A stretch of DNA of 40,872 bases. It comes from CAYSYY01 sp964576115 [NCBI: uncultured Gemmatimonadota bacterium] (GTDB lineage: Bacteria > Blakebacterota > Blakebacteria > Blakebacterales). Below the pieces are notes generated by a model. It had not been told where the DNA came from. It ran no database searches and was given only the letters and a program-made list of their open reading frames with translations. The stretch spans positions 1-40,872 of the forward strand of contig CAZNUA010000031.1 of assembly GCA_964576115.1 (NCBI GenBank), in the 5' to 3' direction. Both the position numbers and the translations under genes were made by a program. Below are positions 17,454 through 26,985 of the stretch, one piece after another; the stretch's first letter is position 1; every line of letters starts with the position of its first letter.

Positions 17454-19187
17454 TCAGCGGGGCGGCAACCGGAACTCGCGTCCCAGAGCCTGGCTGACGC
17501 CGGTCTCGATCACCTCGTCGCGTCCGACTCGGATGCCGGCCCGGGTCGGATGAACCTCGAGATCGGGTACGATACCGACCCGCTGGGTCGGTGTCCCGTC
17601 AGGGTAGAAGACCCCGATCCCGCTGATCATCGAGTTGAAGCCACCGGGCAGCGGTATGGGCGAGATATTGCCATCCGCGCCGGCGGTGGTACTGCCGACC
17701 ACGATCGCATTGGCACAGGTCCGCAGGGCCATGGTGGTGTATTCCGCCTGGCTCTGCGACACTTCGTCGATGAGAATGACCACTTTGCCCGGAAAATACG
17801 GTTCGAGGGGTCTCAGAGCTACGGGTTCGGACATGAAAAAAGCACCGGGATTCATCGGGTCTCCGGCGGAGAATTTCGCAAACGGCGTGACCTCGCGGAC
17901 CAGATGTCCCCCCAGGGAAAAGACCACGAATTCAGAGGGGTAGTTGCGGATGTCGATGACCAGAACGTCGGCTTCCAGGGCCCGCTCGATGCAGGTCTCG
18001 ATGGCCGAACCTTCCACCGAGGAGAGTTTGAGGTAGGCGACCTCGTCGGAGAGCATCTGGAAGGTGTCTCCCGGCAGATCGTGTACATGACCGACCTGGA
18101 GGTCGAGATCGTCCTCGGGGATCCGTTCGGCGACGATCTGAAAAGGAGTATTCGCTCTTCTGCCCGTGATGAGCACCGGACCGGCCTCGCCCCTGGTCAG
18201 GTTGCGCATCATGTCGCGCACCCGGGTCGGTCTGTTCGAGGCGGCATAGTAGGGCTCCCAGACGATGAGGAGAGAATCGACTGCGTGTCCCCCGATGGTC
18301 GTGATCACATCCCCGATCTCGAGGCCGCTGGCCGGTCCGAGGTCTGGATGCGTGTATCCGGTGATGGTGGCCTCCTCCTCGATGAAGCGGACCACGACCG
18401 GCAGATGGGCCGATCCCCGGGGCGGTCGCAGGTTCAGCGAACCCCAGAGATTGGCGTGGGTGTCATGAATCCGGGCGGTGGCCTGCATCATGACCAGCCG
18501 GTAGGAATCCTCGCTATCGGCAGCCATGACCCCGGGTATGAATTCGACCAGAACGTCCTCCCATTTCTCTCCGATCACATCGCGGTAGGGGAACCAGTAG
18601 GTCACGATGTTCCACAGCCGGAACAGAGCCAGGAGGCGATAGCCGGCATCGGGCAGGGGTAGATCGGCATACGGAGCTTCATTGGAGAAGATCGGATTTC
18701 CGACCTGGGGTGCCAGCTGGACATAGTGTTGCTCGCCGGTAGTGGAGCGGTTCCGATAGATGATTTCGAGCCGGCGACTGAGTTCACGACCGAGTGCGGA
18801 GCTATCGTGGATCCAGTCGATGTCGGGGGTGAGATAGGCGCCGGCGGGAAGCTCTGCCGGGGGATCACTCGGCTCCGGGTTTCCCAGCTCGGCCAGCCAG
18901 CGTGCCATCGCTGCCTGTGCCGCGGGCCGCCGTGCAGCCCGCAGAACCTCGGGCAGAACCCGGAACAGCTCGCTGTCCCAGTTCACGCCCCTGGAGGTGA
19001 CGTGCGGGTGGTGGTATTTGACGAACCCCCACACCTTCCCGAGGGTTGCCAGGTTATCGATCTGCAGAGTTGATAGCGGTTCGTATTCGATCCCCGATCC
19101 GGGGCTGGATTCCTGATCCGCGCCGGCCGACAGCGAACCCGATACGAACAGTATCGCAACGAGGAGGGCAGAGAGACGGGTTTTCAT
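17454..19187 (-). CDS. S41-family (C-terminal processing-type) serine peptidase
   Basis: The 577-residue protein has a cleavable signal peptide (MKTRLSALLVAILFVSGSLSAGA). An N-terminal region found in tail-specific peptidase relatives (LATLGKVWGFVKYHHP, residues 46-61) is followed by a PDZ-like domain at about 275-345 (ASGLEIGDVITTIGGHAVDS) and the S41 catalytic domain at about 385-545. The likely nucleophile is Ser479 in DEVSQSQAEYTTMAL, with the base partner not identified. It is a periplasmic or secreted endopeptidase. The start ATG at 19187 lies at the end of a good signal. The next gene on the same strand, an M14 carboxypeptidase, ends 306 bp upstream, so the two could be transcribed together but are not tightly coupled. 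Together they suggest extracellular protein use. Confidence 0.9.
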   Translation of the reverse strand: MKTRLSALLVAILFVSGSLSAGADQESSPGSGIEYEPLSTLQIDNLATLGKVWGFVKYHHPHVTSRGVNWDSELFRVLPEVLRAARRPAAQAAMARWLAELGNPEPSDPPAELPAGAYLTPDIDWIHDSSALGRELSRRLEIIYRNRSTTGEQHYVQLAPQVGNPIFSNEAPYADLPLPDAGYRLLALFRLWNIVTYWFPYRDVIGEKWEDVLVEFIPGVMAADSEDSYRLVMMQATARIHDTHANLWGSLNLRPPRGSAHLPVVVRFIEEEATITGYTHPDLGPASGLEIGDVITTIGGHAVDSLLIVWEPYYAASNRPTRVRDMMRNLTRGEAGPVLITGRRANTPFQIVAERIPEDDLDLQVGHVHDLPGDTFQMLSDEVAYLKLSSVEGSAIETCIERALEADVLVIDIRNYPSEFVVFSLGGHLVREVTPFAKFSAGDPMNPGAFFMSEPVALRPLEPYFPGKVVILIDEVSQSQAEYTTMALRTCANAIVVGSTTAGADGNISPIPLPGGFNSMISGIGVFYPDGTPTQRVGIVPDLEVHPTRAGIRVGRDEVIETGVSQALGREFRLPPR

Positions 19188-19493
19188 GGGTATTGTCCCT
19201 GATTCTACAAGCGTGATCTGAAGACGATCATTCGATAGACAGCCTGAAGGTGTTCCCTGTGCGATGATGTGAGGTACTTCTATAACACGCGCCTGACAGG
19301 TGCGGGTTGCACTCGTGGTGATGATATCAGGTGTGCTCTTCGAGGCAGCCGTTCACAGATATGGTTGTCCGCTCATCCGGCATAGCCGATCCGCGGAGGC
19401 GTGTCGAGTTTGCTCCGGGTACAGGTCCCCTCCTGCACGAAGATCCTTTCGATGACGGAGCGCGTGATCTGGCCGTATATTTCGATCAGGACA
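19188..19493. other. Intergenic spacer between two peptidase genes
   Basis: This 306-bp stretch lies between the start of the S41 peptidase and the stop of the M14 carboxypeptidase. I see no strong inverted repeat, T-run or RNA gene. One plus-strand frame reads a protein-like run (VEFAPGTGPLLHEDPF, about 19400-19450) that I cannot match to a family; it may be a remnant or chance. Confidence 0.4.
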
Positions 19494-21947
19494 CTAACGC
19501 AGGATAAGCATCTTCCTGGTTCTTCTCATCCCCTGCGCGCTCAACTCGATGATATAGATGCCGGTCGGTACGTATTGTCCGGTCTCGCTCCGGCTGTTCC
19601 ACCGGATCGTACCGTCGTGATAGATATTCGCCAGCACACCGCTGAAGAGTCTTCGGATGAGCCGGCCTCGGGTGTCGAAGATCCTGATTGTAACGGCTGT
19701 CTCTCCAGGCCCCAGTTCCGAGAGATCCAACCGCAAGGTGATCGGATTGGACACCGATGGATTCGAGGGATTCGGGTAGGGGGGAAGCAGCTCGGGCTCC
19801 ATCGTCAGCTGCTCGTCGCAGGCGGTGGAGGGATTCCAGGCGGTGATACTGATGTTGTCGATGCTCCAGCCTGCCGAGCTGAGGTCGGCGTATTTCGAAT
19901 ACCAGCTGAGCCACAGGTCACCGGCCGCCAGGTAGGGAGAGAGGTCAATCCGGGCTTCTTCCCATCCGCTCCGACTGCCGGTCGTGAAGAAAAGGATGGG
20001 ATCGCGTTCCTGGTCGATTTCTCCGGGATCGGCACGGGGACGTGGAATAGTGCTGATCGTCACCAAACCCAGATTGCGGTCACCCAGGGTGGGCCGGTGG
20101 CTGAAACTCAAAAAGGCTCCCTCGTAACCCGACAGGATTACCGGGTCATTCAGATCGAACCAGTTCTGACTGAAGGTCACCTCTCCCAGGGGGGCGTCGG
20201 TGACGAGATCATCCTCACCCGAAGGGGTATGGCTCGAAAGAGTGAAACCGTTGATCAGGGTCCAGTCACCGGTTCCCCTCTCCCAGTTTTCGGTCAGCAG
20301 GATCTCCGGTGTTCCGGCGTACAGGGCCAGGGTGTCGGTTCGCGTGTACCCGGCCGGGGTATCGACACGCATGGCGATTGGGATACGCCGTCCATAGGCT
20401 TCGGGGCCGATCTGGAAGGTGAACGGTTCTGGAGCGGCCCGGCTTTCTCCGACAGCAAAGTCTCCGAGTAAGATCTGGTCTCTCAATACCGTGATATTCG
20501 CTGAAAGGCTGGTCACGGCAGCCGTCACGCTCTCAAGGCTCCGGGAGATCCCGGCGTTTTTCCACGTCGTTGACTGGCTGAACATCCCGCTCCGGGTGCC
20601 ATCTACGGGGAAGGCGGCCGTGCTTTCCCGGCTTGCCGTGAAGGCGCGTTCATCGAGCGTCAGCAGGGCCCCGGCCATCCACGCCGTGATGTAATTGGCC
20701 CCCATATGCTCTCTGGTGAGCTCCGCTATCCGGCTGGTCGCCGGCCAGAAAGCGTCGTTCCGGTTGCCGACCTCCGGAATCACGGCCAGCACCCCTTCCG
20801 CTCCGTGCTGCCAGTCAGTGGCACTGCCATTGGTGTGATACCCGATCATGGTGGCGTCGGTTCCGTACGGGAAACCGTTGACGGCCGCCATATTCCGGCA
20901 CCAGGCCCGATACTCTTCAACGCGATCCACCGTCTCGGTCGTATACCCCCAGGGGTGGATATACACGTCACTGTAGGAATGGTAGTTGAGGATGAACTCA
21001 AAAGGTCGGGTCTGAACGACATCCCGGACCGCCCGGGTCTCGGGTTCGCTGAAGGGGGCGGTACCGCGGTAGTTGGAGGTGGAGAAATCGGGACTGGAGC
21101 CGATGTCATCCTCACCCCAGTGGAAACCGAAATTCCGGTTCAGGTCGACGCCGTCAACGGAGGGATTGAACACCCCGTCGCCGTCATTGTCCCTCATGTT
21201 CTTGCGCCACATGCCTCCGCCGGCGGCGGCAGTGAGTTCGTTGTAGGAATACCCGTCCGGATTCAGGACAGGCACGAACCACAGTTCGCGGGAGGAGAGG
21301 AGGTAGCGAACATCGGCATCTCCGGAGTCGTATTCCCCGGCCAGATCTTCCACGAAACCCAGCAGGACCATCATCCCGATCGCCTCGCGGGCATGGATCA
21401 GACTGTTGTAGAACACCGCCGGCCGGGTCAGGTCGGGGCTGGCGGGGTCGGGATCATCCGACACGATGAAAGCCCAGATCGTCCGGCCCTCGATGGATGT
21501 GCCCACTCCGAACCGGGGACTGATGATATCGGAGTGGGCCGTGGCCATACTGTCCATCCAGGTCTCCACCTCGGCCAGGGTGTAATAGCCGCCCATACTA
21601 CCCGGTCCGAGCGAGGCATGCAGTCGCCGGGCGAAATAGTCCGTAGCATCAGGGTGAATCACCTGGGGGGCGATGCCCCGATCGCGCAGGGCCTGGAGTT
21701 CCCGCGGATTCACATAGAGAGTCACAGCCCGCTGGCGGGGTCCTGAGAATGCCTCGATACCCAGTCTCGACACGGCCTCCAGATCGGCCCGGCTGGGTTC
21801 GATGAGTCTGATGATCGAGTAGCGTTCAGGAGGTTCCTGGGCCCGGATGTCAGTCAAACCGCTGACCAGAAGGGCCACGAGGACAAGGGGATACAAAAGA
21901 TCTGAGGCCGTGTGTTGCAATCTCTCGAGCATGACCGCCAGCTTCAT
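19494..21947 (-). CDS. Secreted M14 zinc carboxypeptidase with FlgD/T9SS-like C-terminal domain
   Basis: The 817-residue protein has a long signal segment (LLYPLVLVALLVSGLTDIRAQ). The M14 domain (about 118-435) has all key residues: His185 and Glu188 in SLIHAREA, LNPDGYSY, DLNRNF, His323 in NYHSY, and the catalytic Glu392 in VIPEVGN. A DNDGDG loop at about 253-258 may bind calcium. A beta-sandwich region follows (about 550-715, ending SAGWSIDNISI), like MAM or immune-inhibitor-A domains. The last 85 residues start with PPYPNPSNP and contain TVTIRIFDTRGRLIRR-like and GIYIIELSAQG strands: the FlgD-like/type IX-type sorting domain used for secretion or surface attachment in FCB-group bacteria. 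It likely trims peptides outside the cell. Confidence 0.93.
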   Translation of the reverse strand: MKLAVMLERLQHTASDLLYPLVLVALLVSGLTDIRAQEPPERYSIIRLIEPSRADLEAVSRLGIEAFSGPRQRAVTLYVNPRELQALRDRGIAPQVIHPDATDYFARRLHASLGPGSMGGYYTLAEVETWMDSMATAHSDIISPRFGVGTSIEGRTIWAFIVSDDPDPASPDLTRPAVFYNSLIHAREAIGMMVLLGFVEDLAGEYDSGDADVRYLLSSRELWFVPVLNPDGYSYNELTAAAGGGMWRKNMRDNDGDGVFNPSVDGVDLNRNFGFHWGEDDIGSSPDFSTSNYRGTAPFSEPETRAVRDVVQTRPFEFILNYHSYSDVYIHPWGYTTETVDRVEEYRAWCRNMAAVNGFPYGTDATMIGYHTNGSATDWQHGAEGVLAVIPEVGNRNDAFWPATSRIAELTREHMGANYITAWMAGALLTLDERAFTASRESTAAFPVDGTRSGMFSQSTTWKNAGISRSLESVTAAVTSLSANITVLRDQILLGDFAVGESRAAPEPFTFQIGPEAYGRRIPIAMRVDTPAGYTRTDTLALYAGTPEILLTENWERGTGDWTLINGFTLSSHTPSGEDDLVTDAPLGEVTFSQNWFDLNDPVILSGYEGAFLSFSHRPTLGDRNLGLVTISTIPRPRADPGEIDQERDPILFFTTGSRSGWEEARIDLSPYLAAGDLWLSWYSKYADLSSAGWSIDNISITAWNPSTACDEQLTMEPELLPPYPNPSNPSVSNPITLRLDLSELGPGETAVTIRIFDTRGRLIRRLFSGVLANIYHDGTIRWNSRSETGQYVPTGIYIIELSAQGMRRTRKMLILR

Positions 21948-22203
21948 CTCACTCCCGATTGATGCCCGCTACGCATGAATAACGGGTGAAGCTCGGCCTT
22001 TTGTTACAATGCACCTTCTGAAAGCCCCTGGAGACCATGCAAAGTGGAATAGAAGTGAATTGAGATGACCCGGTGAGTACATCGGGGCCAGACGCCGGGC
22101 ACCTATTCCCGCTTCGGCCCCCCCAGACCGAGAGCCATGACGAGCGGCAGGCAGGACAGTCGTATCAACATTGGGTATAGTATCGCATGTTTTACGGAAT
22201 TCC

Positions 22204-23049
22204 TTATTTAATATTCCACAATTCCAGAGAATCTAATACCGTACTTGAGGCAACTTCCTGGAAATAAACTGCTTCATTCTCAGAGATATTCGCATAATAA
22301 TCGGTTCCGGTTGTGCTCTCCTGGAATATCGTGGAATATATCACACAGGCCATGAGATATGAGCCTTTGAGAGAAGGATGATTCCAGTCACTCATATGGA
22401 GATAATGAAGAGGATAGTTCTTTTCCTGCAGGACTGTATTCCACGCCCAACCAACTGGAGAGATGATCAATCCAAGAGCATCAGAATACGCAATAGTATT
22501 ATCAAATATCTTCTTTTGCATGGCAGCATAATCATCTGTCCAACCAGATAACCATGTCATTCCATCTTCATAGGCCCAGGGTAAACAATAGACGATTCTT
22601 GTCGTGTTGCAGTTGGCCAGAATTTTGTTCTGCAGAGTTATGAGTGCAGGATAAACGGGGTGATGTGTATAGTACTCGGGGTACGCCATGAGGCTTCCTA
22701 CTCCCTGCAGAATAACGTAATCCCACTCTTTCTCATTAATTTTCGACTCAGTACTGGCAAGATTGGCATGATCGGCTAGATACAGGCCGCTTGTGATCGC
22801 ACTATGAATATCAACACTCTTGCTATTTTGATCTGACAGATTATTTACAATATCAGGCAGTCTATTATACGCAAAATAACTACTCCCTATAAATAGGATG
22901 ATTATTGAAGAGCTGGAGTCCAAATGTGGATCGTCGATATTATTGTCCTCATGAGTGTCAAGAATGTTGCAACCCGTAAGGGTTATAAATAAAACAATAA
23001 TAAATAACATCATTCCTATATTTTTCATCGCATTATTTCTCATCTGCAT
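22204..23049 (-). CDS. AT-rich SGNH-hydrolase-like lipoprotein
   Basis: The product has about 281 residues. It begins with a lipoprotein signal (MKNIGMMLFIIVLFITLTGC). The body looks like an SGNH or DUF4886-type hydrolase: block I is LFIGSSYFAYNRLPDIVNNL with the candidate nucleophile Ser, a middle block is WDYVILQGVGSLM, and the catalytic Asp/His pair is in DWNHPSLKGSYLMA. Starts at 23049, 23043 or 23028 are possible; none has a strong ribosome binding site, and the open frame upstream to 23343 has no protein-like signal. Base composition is strikingly AT-rich (runs such as AATAATAAATAACATC), unlike nearly every neighbour, which points to recent transfer. It abuts the remains of a serine hydrolase. 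The exact substrate is unknown; carbohydrate esters are the usual guess. Confidence 0.7.
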   Translation of the reverse strand: MQMRNNAMKNIGMMLFIIVLFITLTGCNILDTHEDNNIDDPHLDSSSSIIILFIGSSYFAYNRLPDIVNNLSDQNSKSVDIHSAITSGLYLADHANLASTESKINEKEWDYVILQGVGSLMAYPEYYTHHPVYPALITLQNKILANCNTTRIVYCLPWAYEDGMTWLSGWTDDYAAMQKKIFDNTIAYSDALGLIISPVGWAWNTVLQEKNYPLHYLHMSDWNHPSLKGSYLMACVIYSTIFQESTTGTDYYANISENEAVYFQEVASSTVLDSLELWNIK

Positions 23050-23289
23050 TTTGTTATCTTGACAGAGGTGATCTGTTTTGTCGGCGCATATGAGCTGTCG
23101 GATCTCTGTAACATCTGCACCGATACTGCATGGATGAAATCTGTGAAGGGGAATGCCTCCTGCACAATATGAAACGTCCCAATCGAGGAAAAAGGTCCAT
23201 GCCTGTTTGGTATCGCAGTCCGCTCTCAGGTTGGTGTCGGTCACGCTCAACTCTTGTGCGGTGAGAACCGTTCCAGGGTTTGGACGACA

Positions 23290-23787
23290 TTCCGCCGGTA
23301 CGATCCTCCGATCGGGATGGTGCGCCGGACGATCTGCAGACACACGCGGCGAGCGGTCACATCGGGGCAGGGGAACCGGTTGCAGGCGGGAGCCGGATTT
23401 ACCCCGACCTTGGGGCCGGGGGATTGTGGACGACTCCGGCCGATCTGGCCTGTTTCGTGATCGAGATCCACGCCGCCCTGGTCGAGGACCGCGGCCGGGT
23501 GCTCTCCCGCGATATGGCTCGAACGATGCTGACCGAAGTATCCAACGGCGTGGGATTGGGGTTGGGTATTAGTGTACGGCTGGCCCGGACCGGCGCTAAT
23601 GGAACTGGAAGCGCACTCCCCCGGTACGGATGAACTCGAGGCGTACACAGGGCGTTACGCCATCAACGAGGACTACATTGTGACGATCAGCCTCGAAGCT
23701 GGTCGCCTGAAGATCTCGCATTTCGAGGGTGAGGATTACATGGAGCAGAGGCTTCCTGAACTGGTCCTCGCCCCACAAGTGTTTTAG
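23290..23787 (+). pseudogene. Serine hydrolase (beta-lactamase fold) C-terminal remnant, multiply broken
   Basis: Three pieces of one family follow each other in different frames. PIGMVRRTI (frame 1, about 23310) matches the PLGM segment of beta-lactamase-fold esterases. DDLQTHAASGHIGAGEPV through IYPDLGAGGLWTTPADLACF and RMARTML-like to GVGLGLGI (frame 3, to about 23570) covers the next part. After a jump that drops the expected HGG segment, YGWPGPALMELEAH and DELEAYTGRYAINEDY (frame 1, ending 23787) represents the C-terminal barrel tail. The N-terminal half with SxxK and YxN is absent, replaced by the AT-rich SGNH gene region. It cannot encode an active enzyme. The family is confident because conserved blocks appear in order; exact deletion ends are estimates. 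Confidence 0.72.
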
Positions 23788-23885
23788 TCATATGGGTTTA
23801 TGAAAAGGCACAGCGCAGAAACAGGCCTGACATGAAGCTGCCGGACTCATGGAATTGATGAAACCCGCGGTGGAATCGTTGCGTA

Positions 23886-23908
23886 CATATGAACAATTCA
23901 TATGAACA
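23886..23908 (+). promoter_or_regulatory. Direct repeat and palindrome upstream of padR 2
   Basis: The 10-mer CATATGAACA is repeated at 23886-23895 and 23899-23908 (13-bp period), and TTCATATGAA at 23897-23906 is a perfect palindrome. The cluster is 67 bp before the padR start at 23975 and is AT-rich in a GC-rich setting, as expected for a promoter with an operator. It does not resemble the site before padR 1. Confidence 0.42.
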
Positions 23909-23974
23909 CGTAAATGCAAACGATTGCCCCGGGCCTCGACGTGGTCGATCCGGCAACACGCAGTGAGGGAACGC

Positions 23975-24325
23975 ATGACCAGAAACAGTGCCAGTCGGCT
24001 GTACGGGAATCTCGATCTGTTGATCCTGAAAACCCTGAAGGTGAAAGGGCCCGCCCACGGCCTGGATGTCATCGACGCTATCGGGGCTCATTCCGGACAT
24101 GAGATCGAGGTCGAATACGGAGCTCTCTACCGGGCTCTCTACCGCCTGGAGGAGCACGGTCTGGTCAAATCGGAGTGGAAGATCTCCGAGAAGAACCGGC
24201 GGGCGAAGTTTTATCGGATCACGACCGCCGGGCGCACCGAACTCGAACGCACCCAGGAGGAATGGACCCGTCACACCCGCGCCGTGGGCCGGATTCTCGG
24301 TCTCGAGCCGGAGGTGTCCCCGTGA
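23975..24325 (+). CDS. PadR-family transcriptional regulator, module 2
   Basis: The 116-residue regulator has the PadR winged helix: GNLDLLILKTLKVKGPAHGLDV, then EVEYGALYRALYRLEEHGLV as recognition helix region and KNRRAKFYRITTAGRTE as wing. I use the ATG at 23975 preceded by GAGGGA; the frame is open from 23924, but no site supports an earlier start. Its stop codon overlaps the permease start as GTGA, so translation is coupled and the pair forms one operon, as in module 1. It shares the LDLLILKTL core with PadR 1 but differs elsewhere, so the two modules are probably separate acquisitions rather than a recent copy of each other. Confidence 0.93.
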   Translation: MTRNSASRLYGNLDLLILKTLKVKGPAHGLDVIDAIGAHSGHEIEVEYGALYRALYRLEEHGLVKSEWKISEKNRRAKFYRITTAGRTELERTQEEWTRHTRAVGRILGLEPEVSP

Positions 24326-26985
24326 GCCGCCCGGGGGAGTGGAAGCGCCTCTTCCGTCTGACCGAAACCCGCCGGCAGACAGAAGAGCAGGTCGACGAGG
24401 AGCTGGAATATCTGCATGAGAAATTGATCGAGCGGTTGACGGCCCGGGGGCTGAGTCGTCCGGACGCGGAGGCGGAAGCCCGGCGGCGCCTGGACGCAGT
24501 TCAGGGAGCCCGCTTCGATCTGGTCGAGGGGGCTCAACGGGCCGCCCGTAATCACCGGCACCGTTTCTACCGCGACGGACTCCGCCACGACCTGCGGATG
24601 GGTCTGCGCCAGTTCCGCCGCCAGCCGGGTTTCTCGGCTCTGGTGATCGCTACCCTGACTCTGGGGATCGGAGCCGGCACGGCCGTCTTCACGATTCTGA
24701 ACGCCTTCCTGCTCGCGCCTCTGCCGTTCGGGAATCCCGACGAACTGGTCGATGTGAACGAGACCGCCCTCAATGTCGGGATCGAGCGGATGAACGTGGC
24801 CTATCCCGATTACCTCGACTGGAAGCGGGAGAACCGCGTTTTTACCGGCCTGGCTGCCTACGACCTGGATGAGGTGCCCGTAGTCGGCGACGGCGATCCC
24901 CAGCGGTTGCGCACGGCCCTGGTCAGCATCGATTTCTTCCACGTTCTCGGGGTCGAGCCGCAGCTGGGTCGGTCCTTCATGGATGGTGAAGGGATCGCGG
25001 GCGCTGCACCCGTGGCCGTGATCGGCAGCGGGCTGTGGAAGCGGCGCTACGGAGCCGATCCCGATCTGGTGGGCCGGTCGATTATCCTGCAGGGCCGCAG
25101 CCGCACCATCGTGGGGGTGATGCCCGACGGATTCCGCTTTCCCGACAATGTGGATATCTGGCTGCCCGAAACGCTGAGCGCCGCCCGGAACGCCCGCGAC
25201 GACTACTCGCACGAGGTCGTCGGCCGTCTGCGGCCGGGGATCTCTGTGGCCGAGGCGCTGAGGGATATCGAGCGGATCGAAGCGGGCATCGCCGCCGAGA
25301 TCGACTACAAGTCCAACATCGGCGTGACCGTGACTCCTGTGCGCGCTCTCTACACCCGTGACATCAAGCCGGCGGTGCTGCTCGCCTTCGGCGCCGTCAT
25401 TTTCCTGGTGCTCATCGCCTGTGCCAACGTCGCCAACCTGCTCCTGGCCCGTTCCACGATACGTCAGCATGAGATCGCGGTGCGCTCCTCGCTCGGGGCT
25501 CATCGCCGCCATCTCATCCGTCAGCTCCTGGTCGAAAGCCTCTTTCTGGCACTGCTCGGCGGTTGTTTGGGTCTGGTGCTGGGCATCGGCGGCAGGAGTC
25601 TGCTGACCGCGATCATCCCGATCGAGGTTCCCTTCTGGGTCACTTTCACGATCGATGCCCGGGTTCTTCTCTTCACCATCGGTATCTCGGTGCTGACCGG
25701 ACTCCTCTTCGGTCTGGCACCAGCCCTCAAGGGTACGCGCTTCAGCCTGGTGGAGGTCCTCAAGGAGGGCGGGCGGACCGGTACGACGGGAGCCCGGGGA
25801 CACCGCCTGCAGGATATGCTCGTCATCTCCGAGGTCACCCTGGCGCTCGTGCTCCTGATCAGCGCCGGCCTGCTGATACAGGGACTGCGCAATCTCAACG
25901 CGATCGATCCCGGCTACGAGACCGAGAACATCATCAGCATGCGGGTCGCTCTGCCGCCGGAGGAATACGGCGAGCGGGAGCAGCGGGTGCAGTTCTTCGA
26001 ACAGGTCTGCGAGCGGATCGAGGCTCAACCGGGGGTGGTGTCGACCGCGGTCGTTTCGAACCTGCCGATCGGCGGCGAACTCTGGGGGGTCAGCTACACC
26101 GTGGAGGGCGCACCTCCCTACGAGCCCGGACAGATCCCGGTGACCAATCTGTTCGTCGTTTCTCCCGGCTATCGCGAAACCCTGGGGATAGATCTCCGGC
26201 AGGGTCGTGACTTCACTCTCGTCGATGACAGAGGCGGTCGGGACCTGACGGCGTTGGTCAGCGAAGTCATGGCCGAACGCTGGTGGCCCGATGAGAACCC
26301 TCTCGGTCGCCGGTTCAAGTTCGGCGATGAAACCTCGGACTTCCCGTGGGTGACCGTCGTGGGGGTGGTGCGGAACATCCGCAAGGCCAGTCTGCGGGCC
26401 GAAGACCGCGAGAGCGTCTACATGCCCCTGCGCCAGCTCGTCCAACTCGAGATGAACGTCATCGTGCGGACCGAGACCGATCCCCGCTCACTGGTGGGGG
26501 CGATGCAGCGGGCGGTCTGGGAGATGGAGCCCAATCTGCCGGTCGACAATGTCTGGACGATGGAGAGTCTGGTCAGCGACTCGATCTGGCAATCCCGGCT
26601 CACCTCGTGGGTCGTCACCCTCTTCAGCGCCCTGGCCCTGGTCATGACCGCCACCGGTCTCTTCGGGGTGATCTCATACTACGTGTCCCGCAAGACACAC
26701 GAGATCGGCCTGCGCCTGGCTCTGGGAGCGAGCCGGGCTGCGGTCGTGCGTAGCGTGCTGGGGCGCAGCCTGAGCCTGGTCGCGGCGGGTCTGGTGCTGG
26801 GTACCGCGCTCTCTCTGGGCACGACCCACCTGCTCACCGGACTGCTCTACGGAATATCGAGCACCGATCCGACCACCTTTATCGGGACGATCGTGTTGAT
26901 GACTGCAATCGCCCTGGTGGCCGGATACGTCCCCACCCTCCGGGCCACCCGGATCGCTCCGGTCATCGCTCTGCGTCAGGAGTGA
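24322..26985 (+). CDS. ADOP-type ABC transporter permease (MacB/FtsX fold), module 2
   Basis: The 887-residue inner-membrane protein starts at a GTG at 24322, which overlaps the padR stop and has GGAGGTG about five bases upstream. The N-terminal helical region (to about residue 75) precedes the first membrane segment (RRQPGFSALVIATLTLGIGAG). The two-unit MacB-periplasmic/FtsX layout is complete: ARSTIRQHEIAVRSSLGAHRR marks the first FtsX loop and TGLFGVISYYVSRKTHEIGLR the second, and the protein ends in APVIALRQE. No ATPase gene is adjacent. Its last 69 bases plus 43 bases beyond the stop are duplicated at 27782-27893, after the toxin-antitoxin pair. Transport substrate is unknown. Confidence 0.93.
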   Translation: MSRPGEWKRLFRLTETRRQTEEQVDEELEYLHEKLIERLTARGLSRPDAEAEARRRLDAVQGARFDLVEGAQRAARNHRHRFYRDGLRHDLRMGLRQFRRQPGFSALVIATLTLGIGAGTAVFTILNAFLLAPLPFGNPDELVDVNETALNVGIERMNVAYPDYLDWKRENRVFTGLAAYDLDEVPVVGDGDPQRLRTALVSIDFFHVLGVEPQLGRSFMDGEGIAGAAPVAVIGSGLWKRRYGADPDLVGRSIILQGRSRTIVGVMPDGFRFPDNVDIWLPETLSAARNARDDYSHEVVGRLRPGISVAEALRDIERIEAGIAAEIDYKSNIGVTVTPVRALYTRDIKPAVLLAFGAVIFLVLIACANVANLLLARSTIRQHEIAVRSSLGAHRRHLIRQLLVESLFLALLGGCLGLVLGIGGRSLLTAIIPIEVPFWVTFTIDARVLLFTIGISVLTGLLFGLAPALKGTRFSLVEVLKEGGRTGTTGARGHRLQDMLVISEVTLALVLLISAGLLIQGLRNLNAIDPGYETENIISMRVALPPEEYGEREQRVQFFEQVCERIEAQPGVVSTAVVSNLPIGGELWGVSYTVEGAPPYEPGQIPVTNLFVVSPGYRETLGIDLRQGRDFTLVDDRGGRDLTALVSEVMAERWWPDENPLGRRFKFGDETSDFPWVTVVGVVRNIRKASLRAEDRESVYMPLRQLVQLEMNVIVRTETDPRSLVGAMQRAVWEMEPNLPVDNVWTMESLVSDSIWQSRLTSWVVTLFSALALVMTATGLFGVISYYVSRKTHEIGLRLALGASRAAVVRSVLGRSLSLVAAGLVLGTALSLGTTHLLTGLLYGISSTDPTTFIGTIVLMTAIALVAGYVPTLRATRIAPVIALRQE

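Noticed and set aside
22103-22171. Short minus-strand frame starting MLIRLSCLPLVMALGLGG, a signal-peptide-like start ending near a run of seven G
   Set aside because: Only 22 codons; following frames do not resemble any family, so it could be chance or a very small remnant.
24271-26445. Minus-strand 724-codon frame opposite permease 2
   Set aside because: It is fully antisense to a well-supported gene and has no start site or domain signal.
26902-26916. Extension of the DR2 repeat upstream, suggested by a shared ACTGCA
   Set aside because: It needs a gap and falls to chance-level identity; the repeat is clear only from 26917.
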